The translations under genes and the position numbers were made by a program. A model generated the notes under the pieces. That model ran no database searches. It saw only the letters and a list, made by a program, of their open reading frames with translations, and had not been told where the DNA came from. Shown piece after piece: positions 15,371 to 22,000 of a DNA stretch of 22,996 nt. Position 1 is the first letter of the stretch. The number at the start of each line of letters is the position of its first letter. The DNA comes from a virus. The stretch is from positions 1-22,996 of the IMG/VR virus record IMGVR_UViG_3300042560_001008. One strand, given 5' to 3'.

Positions 15371-16404
15371 TTGGCACCCCCTTCCGCCCACGCCTTGGCC
15401 TGCTTGATCAGCGCGGGCAGGTTCGGCATCAGCTTCTTGACGATGACCTCTTCGAGTTCCGCAAAACCGTCCGCCTTCACCTCAACCTTGCGGGCTTCGA
15501 CGATCCACGCCTTGAACTGGTCGAAGGTGATTCCGGCGTCGGTGAACCCGTCTCCGATCAACTGGCGCTTCCCGTCGAGTTCGGTGGCGATCTTGGCGTA
15601 GTTCGCTTCCTTCACGTCCTCGACCGCTTGCAGGTCTGCGCGGCGGATCGGATCGGGCGAGTTGAGCCCTGCGTTGTCCGCCTCGACGGGCGGATGCTCG
15701 TCGCCCTGCGGCTCACCCTGCAGTGCGTCCTGGATTTGTGCAGTGGTCGCTTTTGGCGCGGCAAACAGCGGCTGCTTTGGGGTCACGTCGCGCACCTTCC
15801 GCGCGGGCGTCTCCACAATGTCCAACGCCTCATCCTCGTCGTGGATCCCAGCGAAACCAAACGCCACGCGGACGGCCTGAATAAGCGCCTTGTGACGCAG
15901 CATGCGGCGCGGCATCTGACGCCACGGGTCCGTCCCGCGCTGACACTCGGAGTAGTACTCGGTCACCGACACCGGGCGAGAACGCCCCTTGATCCAGACG
16001 CGCGCTGTAACGCTGTGCGGCTTGCCGCCCTCGTCGTGCGCCTCAAACTCGATGCCGTCGAACTCCGGCCTGCGATTCATCAGCTTGGCCCAACCGTCGA
16101 CGCCAACCATTGGCGTGATACCGCCCGACTTATTCGGGAACGCGTGGATCTCCTTCAGGAACGGGTTGAGCCCGTACTCGTGAGCGACCATGCAGAAGGC
16201 TGCAAGGTCCTCGTCTGATACCGGCACCGCCTCTCCGCCCTGGCGCTTTGGCATTACGGTGGCCTTAAGCGTTTGGAGGAACTTTGCGGGCTCCACTCCA
16301 TACTGTGCAGCCATCTGGCTTGTCAGCGATGGCCGAACCGCGATTGCAGTTGTAGCGGACGCTTCCGTGCCCTGCGGTTTTTTAGTCTGTGTCTCTGGTG
16401 TCAT
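15367..16404 (-). CDS. bet: Bet/RecT-type single-strand annealing protein
   Basis: An annealase that pairs complementary single strands during phage recombination. The 345-aa product has the Redβ/RecT core: SDEDLAAFCMVAHEYGLNPF, KEIHAFPNKSGGITPMVGVD, GWAKLMNRRPEFDGIEF, then QMPRRMLRHKALIQAVRVAF with GFAGIHDEDEA. A variable C-terminal region of about 130 residues rich in Pro and charge follows, probably for SSB or partner contact. ATG at 16404 follows AGGA at 5 bases. It overlaps the nuclease start by 4 bases, forming an annealase-nuclease pair as in lambda Red. The N-terminal 30 residues are low complexity. Confidence 0.93.
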   Translation of the reverse strand: MTPETQTKKPQGTEASATTAIAVRPSLTSQMAAQYGVEPAKFLQTLKATVMPKRQGGEAVPVSDEDLAAFCMVAHEYGLNPFLKEIHAFPNKSGGITPMVGVDGWAKLMNRRPEFDGIEFEAHDEGGKPHSVTARVWIKGRSRPVSVTEYYSECQRGTDPWRQMPRRMLRHKALIQAVRVAFGFAGIHDEDEALDIVETPARKVRDVTPKQPLFAAPKATTAQIQDALQGEPQGDEHPPVEADNAGLNSPDPIRRADLQAVEDVKEANYAKIATELDGKRQLIGDGFTDAGITFDQFKAWIVEARKVEVKADGFAELEEVIVKKLMPNLPALIKQAKAWAEGGAK

Positions 16405-16421
16405 GCGTGTCCTGTACTTGG

Positions 16422-16592
16422 TTATCGAATGCGCCGAACGGCGCGGGAAAGGTTGAGTGCGGCGGCAAGGCTCATGCCCTTGCGGCGGTTGAGGTCAAGC
16501 GGAACGGATTCCTCCGTCGGGATGCTCGCCCTTCTGATTCGGATGCCTGCGGCGAGGCAGGCGAAGGCAGTGATGATGAGAATCGTGGACAT
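16422..16592 (-). CDS. Putative small membrane protein (56 aa)
   Basis: A short ORF starting MSTILIITAFACLAAG followed by Arg-rich IRIRR, giving one predicted transmembrane or signal-anchor segment at residues 3-17 and a cytoplasmic basic tail. It ends 17 bases before the bet start. No SD site is visible in front of ATG 16592, which weakens the call. The product resembles many phage microproteins in composition but not in recognisable sequence. It may be real because it lies between genes in the same direction. Confidence 0.4.
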   Translation of the reverse strand: MSTILIITAFACLAAGIRIRRASIPTEESVPLDLNRRKGMSLAAALNLSRAVRRIR

Positions 16593-16625
16593 GAATTGCG
16601 CGTGCTTTGGTTGTTTGGAAATTTT

Positions 16626-16853
16626 GACCCGCGCCCAGTTCCGCCAGTCCCCAGACGCGGGTCGGTTTCACGATCAATGAGGTAAACAGTCCCCAACGAC
16701 CGAGAGTGGATCAGCGGCCCGCCCTTTGCGCATCCCTCCACGGTGCGCCCCTGTCGGACCGCTGAAATTGGAGCCGGCACCACCCAGCGCATCGCGGGCA
16801 GACGATCCCGCGGACCCATGACGTACCAACACTGTATCTTTGGTGGTGCCGGC
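16626..16853. repeat. Nested inverted repeats, possible structured RNA
   Basis: Three perfect inverted repeats lie within 230 bp. GCCGGCACCACC (16773-16784) pairs with its complement at 16842-16853 (12 bp). Inside that loop CGCGGG (16793-16798) pairs with CCCGCG (16807-16812) around an 8-base loop. GACCCGCG (16626-16633) pairs with CGCGGGTC (16656-16663). The nested arrangement could fold as an RNA element upstream of bet. No run of U follows, so it does not look like a simple terminator. Confidence 0.45.
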
Positions 16854-16862
16854 AAAATTCAC
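16674..16862 (-). CDS. Uncertain small ORF (62 aa) in an inverted-repeat-rich stretch
   Basis: GTG at 16862 overlaps the upstream stop by 4 bases and is preceded by GGAGG at 5 bases, exactly like the real genes nearby. The predicted product (starting MNFAGTTKDTVLVRHG, then Gly/Ala/Arg-rich) has no recognisable domain, and its third codon positions are less GC-rich than those of an overlapping alternative frame (up to 16855). The same DNA carries strong inverted repeats. It could be a small protein, a structured RNA, or the remains of a gene. Confidence 0.3.
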   Translation of the reverse strand: MNFAGTTKDTVLVRHGSAGSSARDALGGAGSNFSGPTGAHRGGMRKGRAADPLSVVGDCLPH

Positions 16863-17050
16863 TTCGTCCTCCGTGCAAGTTCCTCGCGGAGCTTGTTGTT
16901 TTCGGCCTGAAGCACGGCGCACATTTTAACAGCGTTCTCCGCACCCTCGCGCCATCGCTCGCGGCTGCGCCAGAGTTCGCAGGCCACTCCGGAGGCGCAG
17001 AGCGTGCCGATAACACCGACGCTCCATGCGGTGAGGATCATGTCGTTCAT
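16859..17050 (-). CDS. Small membrane protein with coiled coil (63 aa)
   Basis: One transmembrane segment is seen at residues 4-23 (MILTAWSVGVIGTLCASGV), followed by a helical, charged tail (RSRERWREGAENAVK and LQAENNKLREELARR) that should form a coiled coil facing one side of the membrane. This plan resembles small phage membrane proteins of unknown role; a spanin or holin is not indicated by position among early genes. ATG at 17050 follows GGAGG at 6 bases and overlaps the previous stop by 4 bases. Confidence 0.75.
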   Translation of the reverse strand: MNDMILTAWSVGVIGTLCASGVACELWRSRERWREGAENAVKMCAVLQAENNKLREELARRTK

Positions 17051-17268
17051 CGCTCACCTCCGCATTTTTCAGCAGCGATCCGCCTTGCCTCCGCCCTAGC
17101 CTCTTTTGATGTGTTAAATTTTCCGGGAACGCTAACCCACTTGGTGGGCTTCATCACCGTGCGAGCCCCGTATTTTGTCCGGCTGCTGTAGGTGTGAGCC
17201 CGGAGAGTCGACCATGCAGCAACCCAAGTCTCCCCGCTGCGCCAAACCATTGTCGTAATCTTTTTCAT
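17047..17268 (-). CDS. Small basic hypothetical protein (73 aa)
   Basis: Not recognised. The 73-aa product is basic and aromatic (MKKITTMVWRSGETWVAAW, then ARTVMKPTKWVSVPGKFN) with a C-terminal helix (SKEARAEARRIAAEK). It could be a small beta-helix fold that binds nucleic acid, but nothing is diagnostic. ATG at 17268 follows GGAGGG and overlaps the upstream stop by 4 bases. A longer reading up to 17718 has unrelated composition and runs across other small genes. Confidence 0.7.
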   Translation of the reverse strand: MKKITTMVWRSGETWVAAWSTLRAHTYSSRTKYGARTVMKPTKWVSVPGKFNTSKEARAEARRIAAEKCGGER

Positions 17269-17435
17269 CGCCCGCCCTCCGACAGCATCCGAGCGATTCG
17301 GAATTGGTTGGCCGACTCGTGCAGGTCCGAGGCGACCGCGTCCTGGTTGACAGCTCGCAGGGCAATGCGACGCCAGCCGATGCCGCGGAGTGCGGCCTTG
17401 GCGGCTTGGCCGGTGTAGATGGGGATAGGTGTCAT
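17265..17435 (-). CDS. First small gene of the leftward operon (56 aa)
   Basis: A 56-aa ORF starting MTPIPIYTGQAAKAALRG, then WRRIALRAVNQDAVASDL, with no known family. The ATG at 17435 has no SD site. It stands 6 bases after a candidate -10 (CAATAT, 17447-17442), so the mRNA may start at or next to the ATG and be leaderless. A repressor-like operator covers the -35 region (17455-17470). The gene overlaps the downstream 73-aa gene by 4 bases, so it is probably the first gene of that early transcript. Confidence 0.6.
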   Translation of the reverse strand: MTPIPIYTGQAAKAALRGIGWRRIALRAVNQDAVASDLHESANQFRIARMLSEGGR

Positions 17436-17441
17436 GAGGTG

Positions 17442-17470
17442 ATATTGTCGAAGTGTTGACGATTGGCAAC
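17442..17470 (-). promoter_or_regulatory. Candidate leftward early promoter with operator O1
   Basis: O1 is GTTGACGATTGGCAAC at 17455-17470, matching the operator consensus. On the minus strand TTGCCA (17469-17464) serves as a -35 (5 of 6 matches) and CAATAT (17447-17442) as a weak -10, with a 16-base spacer. The operator covers the -35 and most of the spacer, so bound repressor should block polymerase. The start codon of the 56-aa gene follows 6 bases after the -10. Confidence 0.6.
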
Positions 17471-17477
17471 GGGGAAA

Positions 17478-17654
17478 TCAGGCGGCAACGTACGGCAGTC
17501 CACGACCGGCAAAGTTTCCAGTCTTGGCGGCGGAAACCTCGGCAGCGGTGTAGTACATTCCGCAACCTACGCACTGACGGAAACCTGCGGCAATGCGTTC
17601 CAGATTCTTGTTTCCAGCGTGAGCCTTGCCGCATTGCACTTTCGTCTTTTTCAT
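17478..17654 (-). CDS. Small Cys-containing protein (58 aa)
   Basis: A 58-aa product with cysteines in MKKTKVQCGKAH and FRQCVGCGMYY, a CxxC pair and a single upstream Cys/His, suggesting a small zinc site. The rest is Ala/Gly-rich with a basic patch. ATG at 17654 lies 27 bases downstream of a candidate transcription start, with GAAAG as a weak SD. It stands between the regulator gene and the early operon, a position that often holds phage regulators, so a regulatory or anti-host role is possible but unproven. Confidence 0.6.
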   Translation of the reverse strand: MKKTKVQCGKAHAGNKNLERIAAGFRQCVGCGMYYTAAEVSAAKTGNFAGRGLPYVAA

Positions 17655-17689
17655 AGGTGTCTTTCGTTCTGCGTTTCGTTGACGTGCTC

Positions 17690-17719
17690 ACTTTGCTGCA
17701 AGTGTTCCCACTTGGCAAC
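17690..17719 (-). promoter_or_regulatory. Candidate leftward promoter with operator O2
   Basis: O2 reads GTTCCCACTTGGCAAC at 17704-17719, directly beyond the end of the regulator gene. On the minus strand TTGCCA (17718-17713) can be a -35 box and CAAAGT (17695-17690) a weak -10, 17 bases apart. The site would allow the regulator to control the 58-aa gene and genes downstream. Confidence 0.55.
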
Positions 17720-17721
17720 GC

Positions 17722-17928
17722 CTATTTTTCACAAACCACCGCAACCGCTCTCAATGCAACGGCTTCCAGCGCAAAAAGAATTTTGGCAGACGGCGACCGC
17801 TCCCCGTTCAGGATCCGTGAAACGGTGCTTTTCGCGACGCCTGCCCTGCGCGCCACTTCGTTCTGCCCGAGCTTCGTCCGCTTCATCGCCCGCTTGATCG
17901 CGGCAATCCGCTTGTCCAGTTCTGCCAT
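17722..17928 (-). CDS. Cro/CI-type HTH transcriptional regulator (68 aa)
   Basis: A single-domain XRE-family DNA-binding protein expected to repress the surrounding promoters. The HTH is clear: LGQNEVARRAGVAKSTVSRI followed by LNGERSPSAKILFALEAV. At 68 aa it is Cro-sized and has no C-terminal dimerisation or LexA-type cleavage domain. ATG at 17928 has no SD and lies 6 bases after a candidate -10 (17940-17935), so its mRNA may be leaderless. The frame stays open upstream to 18075, but that extension would cross two operators. Operators O2, O3 and O4 flank the gene, indicating autoregulation. It could act as the maintenance repressor or as a Cro-like switch; the window does not decide. Confidence 0.88.
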   Translation of the reverse strand: MAELDKRIAAIKRAMKRTKLGQNEVARRAGVAKSTVSRILNGERSPSAKILFALEAVALRAVAVVCEK

Positions 17929-17934
17929 GCGCGG

Positions 17935-17971
17935 ACGTTGCCACGGGGAAACGCTGTTGACAAGCGGGAAC
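17935..17971 (-). promoter_or_regulatory. Tandem operators O3/O4 and candidate regulator promoter
   Basis: O3 is GTTGCCACGGGGAAAC at 17937-17952 and O4 is GTTGACAAGCGGGAAC at 17956-17971, with centres 19 bp apart. On the minus strand TTGTCA (17963-17958) and CAACGT (17940-17935) with a 17-base spacer form a candidate promoter for the regulator. On the plus strand O4 contains a perfect TTGACA (17957-17962), but the matching -10 position (AACCTC) is poor. Tandem placement suggests cooperative binding or dual control. Confidence 0.6.
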
Positions 17972-18202
17972 AGGGTGGCAACCTCGCGCCGTCCTTCCGC
18001 GCAAAAAGCCGAGCCGTGCCATCGTATCGACCGCCGTGGTGAATCGGCGCTGGGTTGGCTCAAGAAGAACGGCAATCGGCCTCACGGCGCGGCGGGATCG
18101 CTTAACCATGGCGCAATCATAGGACACCGGCAGCCTTATGGCTTGCCGCTTGGTTTTGGCCTTTTTGTCCAGGTAATCAATGGGGCGAACTTTTCAAAAC
18201 TC
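17972..18202 (+). other. Divergent region between regulator and plus-strand genes
   Basis: No confident gene is seen in these 231 bases. It should contain the rightward promoter for the plus-strand pair, but only weak -35/-10 candidates are visible. An 8-codon ORF (18180-18206, encoding MGRTFQNS) with an AGG 6 bases upstream ends in TGA overlapping the ATG of the 137-aa gene. A minus-strand ORF opening near 18127 reads into the regulator in another frame and is not convincing. Confidence 0.35.
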
Positions 18203-18616
18203 ATGAGCAACCAAAGAGACGCCTACCACTGGCTCGGCTGCATCCTCGTCAGCGAGCGCGCGCACCAGAGCGACCCAAAACACAACGTCATCGCGATTGA
18301 TGACGGCACGTTCCAATGCATTTGGGAGGACCAAGGAAACCTTGAGCTACCAGCCGGAGTTGACGCTCGCGTGATCGGATTCGAGCAAGCCCCGTACGAA
18401 AACGGAAGCGTCGATAATCCCGCTAGGGAATGCATGTTCCTAGCCATCGGCCACACGTTCACGGAAGGCTGGCAATGGTACGGGACGACGGTGCCGCACA
18501 TCGATGCGACGGACCTGAAGTTGCGCAACGCGAAGTTTGCCGATGCGATGCGCAGAGCTTACGACATTTCGCTTCCCGAACCGCTGCCGATGATTGGCGT
18601 GGCATCGGAGCATTGA
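18203..18616 (+). CDS. Unrecognised plus-strand protein (137 aa)
   Basis: Not recognised. The 137-aa product has normal soluble composition with mixed alpha/beta character: YHWLGCILVSERAHQSDP, DDGTFQCIWEDQGNLEL, CMFLAIGHTFTEGWQWYGTT and a helical C-terminus (NAKFADAMRRAYDISLPE). The plus-strand direction, opposite to every neighbouring gene, and its place next to the regulator suggest an independent transcript, such as a lysogenic or host-interaction gene. No SD stands before ATG 18203; a short leader ORF overlaps it. The reading extends upstream to 17657 only as antisense of the regulator. Confidence 0.6.
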   Translation: MSNQRDAYHWLGCILVSERAHQSDPKHNVIAIDDGTFQCIWEDQGNLELPAGVDARVIGFEQAPYENGSVDNPARECMFLAIGHTFTEGWQWYGTTVPHIDATDLKLRNAKFADAMRRAYDISLPEPLPMIGVASEH

Positions 18617-18630
18617 ACTGATGGCGTTGC

Positions 18631-18960
18631 GTGACAACCTACTTCGGCCTACCACTCCCGATTGACGCGCCGTCGAGCATTTCCAAACTTGGACGCGTCA
18701 TCCCCGGCGTCTGGCGTTGCGCCAACGGGCTCCGCGCGGAAGTCCGCGATGCCTCCATAATCCACGCCGCGGGCGTGTCCTCACGCTCTATGGAAATGCG
18801 CTGGGACGCGTCCAGCGGCAAACTGATCGACGCCGTGGAAACCGGCTGGGATCTCAAGGTGTGGCTTGGGCATTTGCCACAGGGCAAGCCATCCCCCACG
18901 CCCACGGCTCAACCCTCGCCGGATTGCACGGACGCCCATTCCGTGGGTGCACGCATTTAG
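18631..18960 (+). CDS. Unrecognised plus-strand protein (109 aa)
   Basis: Not recognised. The GTG start at 18631 lies 14 bases after the 137-aa gene. The first 85 residues look protein-like (MTTYFGLPLPIDAPSSI, LRAEVRDASIIHAAGV, KLIDAVETGWDLKVWLG), while the last 25 are Pro/Thr/Ser-rich and overlap the convergent 75-aa minus-strand gene by 107 bases. There is no clear SD. The two plus-strand genes probably form a small operon. Real extent and function are uncertain. Confidence 0.5.
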   Translation: MTTYFGLPLPIDAPSSISKLGRVIPGVWRCANGLRAEVRDASIIHAAGVSSRSMEMRWDASSGKLIDAVETGWDLKVWLGHLPQGKPSPTPTAQPSPDCTDAHSVGARI

Positions 18961-19081
18961 ACCTCGCAGCGTGGAACCACTCGCACGCCTCGCATTGCGA
19001 GCGCGTAGGGGGCGGCCTGCGCGTTGGCGGGGTCACCTTTGCGCCGATGACCTTGCCGCGGAATGTGACAGGGCGTTTCAC
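18854..19081 (-). CDS. Cys-rich small protein (75 aa)
   Basis: The product has a Cys/His cluster (QCEACEWFHAARSKCVHP, followed by another C and a late CP), predicted to bind zinc. GTG at 19081 overlaps the stop of the large virion gene by 4 bases and follows GAGG at 7 bases, so it is probably translated with it. The 3' end overlaps the convergent 109-aa plus-strand gene by 107 bases, with no visible terminator between them. It is the last gene of the tail/virion block; its role is unknown. Confidence 0.65.
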   Translation of the reverse strand: MKRPVTFRGKVIGAKVTPPTRRPPPTRSQCEACEWFHAARSKCVHPRNGRPCNPARVEPWAWGMACPVANAQATP

Positions 19082-22000
19082 TCCTCCGCCTCATCCTCAA
19101 ACGGCACGCGCAGAATCAGCGTTGCCGTTACCCCAAACTCGTCCGCAAGCACCGGCTGGTACGTGTCCGTGATGATGAGTGGCGTTGAGCAATTCGATGC
19201 TCCGTTTCTGGAGCCGTAGAGGACCGCGGTCCCAATCTCCGGGATCTTCGTTCGCCCTGTGTTCGGAAGGATCTCACACGTCACATTGTTCGGCCCGTAC
19301 GTGTCCAGTCTCCACGCCGATCCGCCGGAAACCTCCCACCCTTGCAGTCCTGCGCAAAGCGTGCCGTCAGCATACGGGACCACGGCGTGCTCCTCGCGCT
19401 GCTCCTGATATTGCCGACGCCAGACCATTTCGCCGTGGGTGTTGAGCATGTCGCGCCACGTCTCCGGGATCGCCTCGATTGCGTCGGGGTCCACAAGCTC
19501 GAACCTGTACTCGTCCTCATGGACCGTGTTCTCGACAAGGAACAGCGGACCAGCACCGGACGCAGAGCACGTAAAGCCGGAAGCGAAGTTGACTTGGTTG
19601 CTTCCCTGCATCGTGGACGCAGCCCCCCAGGCGCTGGTCATCGTCGTCGGAGAAATCCCGCCGCCTCCAAACTGCGCACGCCACCCGCCAAGGCCAGCGC
19701 CAGAGCAATCGGTTGCGCTCCCGTCGAACGCCGCAACGGCGCCGACATATTTCGGGTCGTTCGTCTCGTCGTATGGCTGCGTCTCAAACTGGAACGGCAG
19801 CGAAACCCTGACCCGCGTCAGCTTGTTGACGGCCTTGGCGTATTGGTTCCACTGCTCAGCGGCAAGGCGCACCGTTGGCAGCGGCCCGTAACCTATAGGC
19901 GAGTCCTCGCGCACGTCGTCAGGTCCGAGCGCGTCAGTCTCGACGATTGGCATCGTGGTGATGCTGGTGCCGCCGAAAGCGTCGAAGCAGAGGTTGGCGA
20001 AGGTGTAATCGAAGACCGCTGTAACGCCCACAGCACACCCGTAATCAATGCTCGTTTGGCCGTCGACGTAGCCCTCGCACATGGCGCGGATGTACGTCTC
20101 CGCCTGAAGCATTACGTCGTGACGGATGGGTGTGTCTGACCTGCTGGCCGTGTCATTGCCGTCGTCGTATGGCTTTGGCAGCAACTGGACTAGCCAGATG
20201 TGCGGGAAGCAACTGCCGTAGGGGTTGTCAGGCAGTGATTGCACCGTGGAACCGTCCGCCGCATTCCCTGGACCCGTGCGCTCGCAGTTCAGCGACGTGT
20301 CATCCTTCCATGCGAGGTATTCGCGAATGGCGTTCTCGTCGGTGCGGTAGTTTTGCGCCTCCGTCAGAAGCGCGGACAAGTCCCAAGTGCCAATGTCTCG
20401 GTCTACGCTCGCAGGCGCGGTCTCGTGATGGTGAAACCTGCTTTTGAACGTGATCTTGACCTGAGTTTGGCCGTCCACGGTGACGGTCTCCGCGGATTCG
20501 ATTTCAAGGGGCGGTTCGTAAATGCGACACGATTTGTAAAACTCATCTGCGGCAGCGTCGTTCAGATTCTTGCTGTAGCGGTAGCCGGTGGCGGCTTCGG
20601 GCGCCAAGAAGTCATCGACTGCGCTTGGGAAGTTTGCGTTGAAATGCCGCTTGAGTTCCGCACTTGTGAACGGAGACGCGTAGAACGCGCAACGGTCGGA
20701 CGTGCTCCAATACTCGGCATAACCTTCCTGCGACCAGAAAGAGGTTGGCGAAGGGTGATAGGCGGCAAAGCGTGCGAAGGCGCACCACTCGTTGGTGTAA
20801 CCCTGCTTTGGCGCTTCGTGCTCGATCTCGTCGCGGATTCCTTTCAGCACGTCGCACTCGGGCAGGCCGACGATGCTCTGGTAGAAGGGGCTGACGTACA
20901 GGACCGACTTGCCGTCCACCACGGCGTAGCCTTTGACCTGTGACGGATGAAGGCATCGGACGACGCGGGAAAGTCTGCGGAACTTGTCGAAGATGGCGTT
21001 GCTATCTATCTGCCGGTCTTCCATCGGCGGGAGTTCGTTGTCTCCGCCGAGTTTCGGGATGACGCCCAAGGTGCTGTACGCCTCCCAGATTTCGTTCGCG
21101 TTCGCGATGCTGCGACCGCTGCCGTCGATGTCGGATGCACTATTGGCGCCCGCGAGGCGTAGGAGCGTCCACAGGTCATGCACACCTGGGCGATAGGCGA
21201 ACGTCTCCGCGAGTTCGTAGGACACCGTCACGCTCGCGCCTGACACGGACGAGACGGACACCTCGATGTCCTCGGCGCCCTGCGTGAACATGGCCAGCGC
21301 GCTGCCGGCCTGACTGCCGACGGTCGCCTTGCCGACGACGACGCCCCCGCTCGTGAACGTGACGGTTGCCGCCTGAATGGTTCCGGTAACGCGGACGATG
21401 GCGCACGAAAACCAGCATCCAGACTGCGCGAAGTGCGAGCCGATGACGCCTGACACCGTAGCTCCAGAGCGGGAGCCTTGCGTGTACTGCGGGACGACCT
21501 CGTCGTTGATTGTGTAGCCGAGTGCGGGCGCGAGGTAATAGGGACGCGTCAGGAATCCGGCGATGTCGAACGCCTTCCCAAGCCAACGCGGCCCGCCTTT
21601 GTTCTCGCCCTCAACCCGTGCCTCATCGCCGCGGAACTCGCCAGCGAACGCGTTCAGGACTCGCGGCAAATGCTCGCTGTACGTCTTCCGCAACGCCGCG
21701 CCTGATTCGTAAGGCCCCTCAATCCACTTGGCGCGGTCGAAGTAATACATGGTGCCGTCGTTCAGCGTCACCCAGAACGCGAGCGGCGTCTGCCATATGC
21801 CGGCGATGTGCGTTGGCTCATCCGGGCACGTGCCGTCGAACGTATGGCGCTCCTCGGTCTCGACGTTGGTAAAGTAGATCTCGAAGTTCGGTGACGCGTC
21901 CGGGTCCAGACAGTCGCCCAGAAACTCGGGCGTCGGCTGGAAACCTCCGTAAGCGTTGCCGTAGATTGACGTGCCGGCGTACACGATCCGGAACGCGTGG

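Noticed and set aside
15301-16218. A 305-codon plus-strand frame antisense to bet
   Set aside because: It mirrors the GC-rich codon pattern of the Bet gene; its composition (Leu/Arg/Val/Asp-rich) is typical of antisense shadows.
16472-16855. A 127-codon minus-strand alternative frame in the inverted-repeat stretch
   Set aside because: Its third positions are GC-rich, but it starts with TTG without a ribosome site, runs through the small membrane ORF and ends as Ser/Arg/Pro-rich sequence. Kept only as an uncertainty in the findings.
17047-17718. A 223-codon minus-strand frame
   Set aside because: It runs through the 58-aa and 56-aa small genes in another frame and has Arg/Ser-rich shadow composition. 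Only the last 73 codons, with their own SD, are kept.
17729-18127. A minus-strand frame of 132 codons overlapping the regulator
   Set aside because: The first 40 codons could be protein, but the rest is an out-of-frame shadow of the HTH gene, and no SD or conserved motif is seen.
17657-18616. A 319-codon plus-strand frame covering the regulator and the 137-aa gene
   Set aside because: Its first half is antisense to a clear HTH gene and crosses its operators. Only the part from ATG 18203 reads like a protein.
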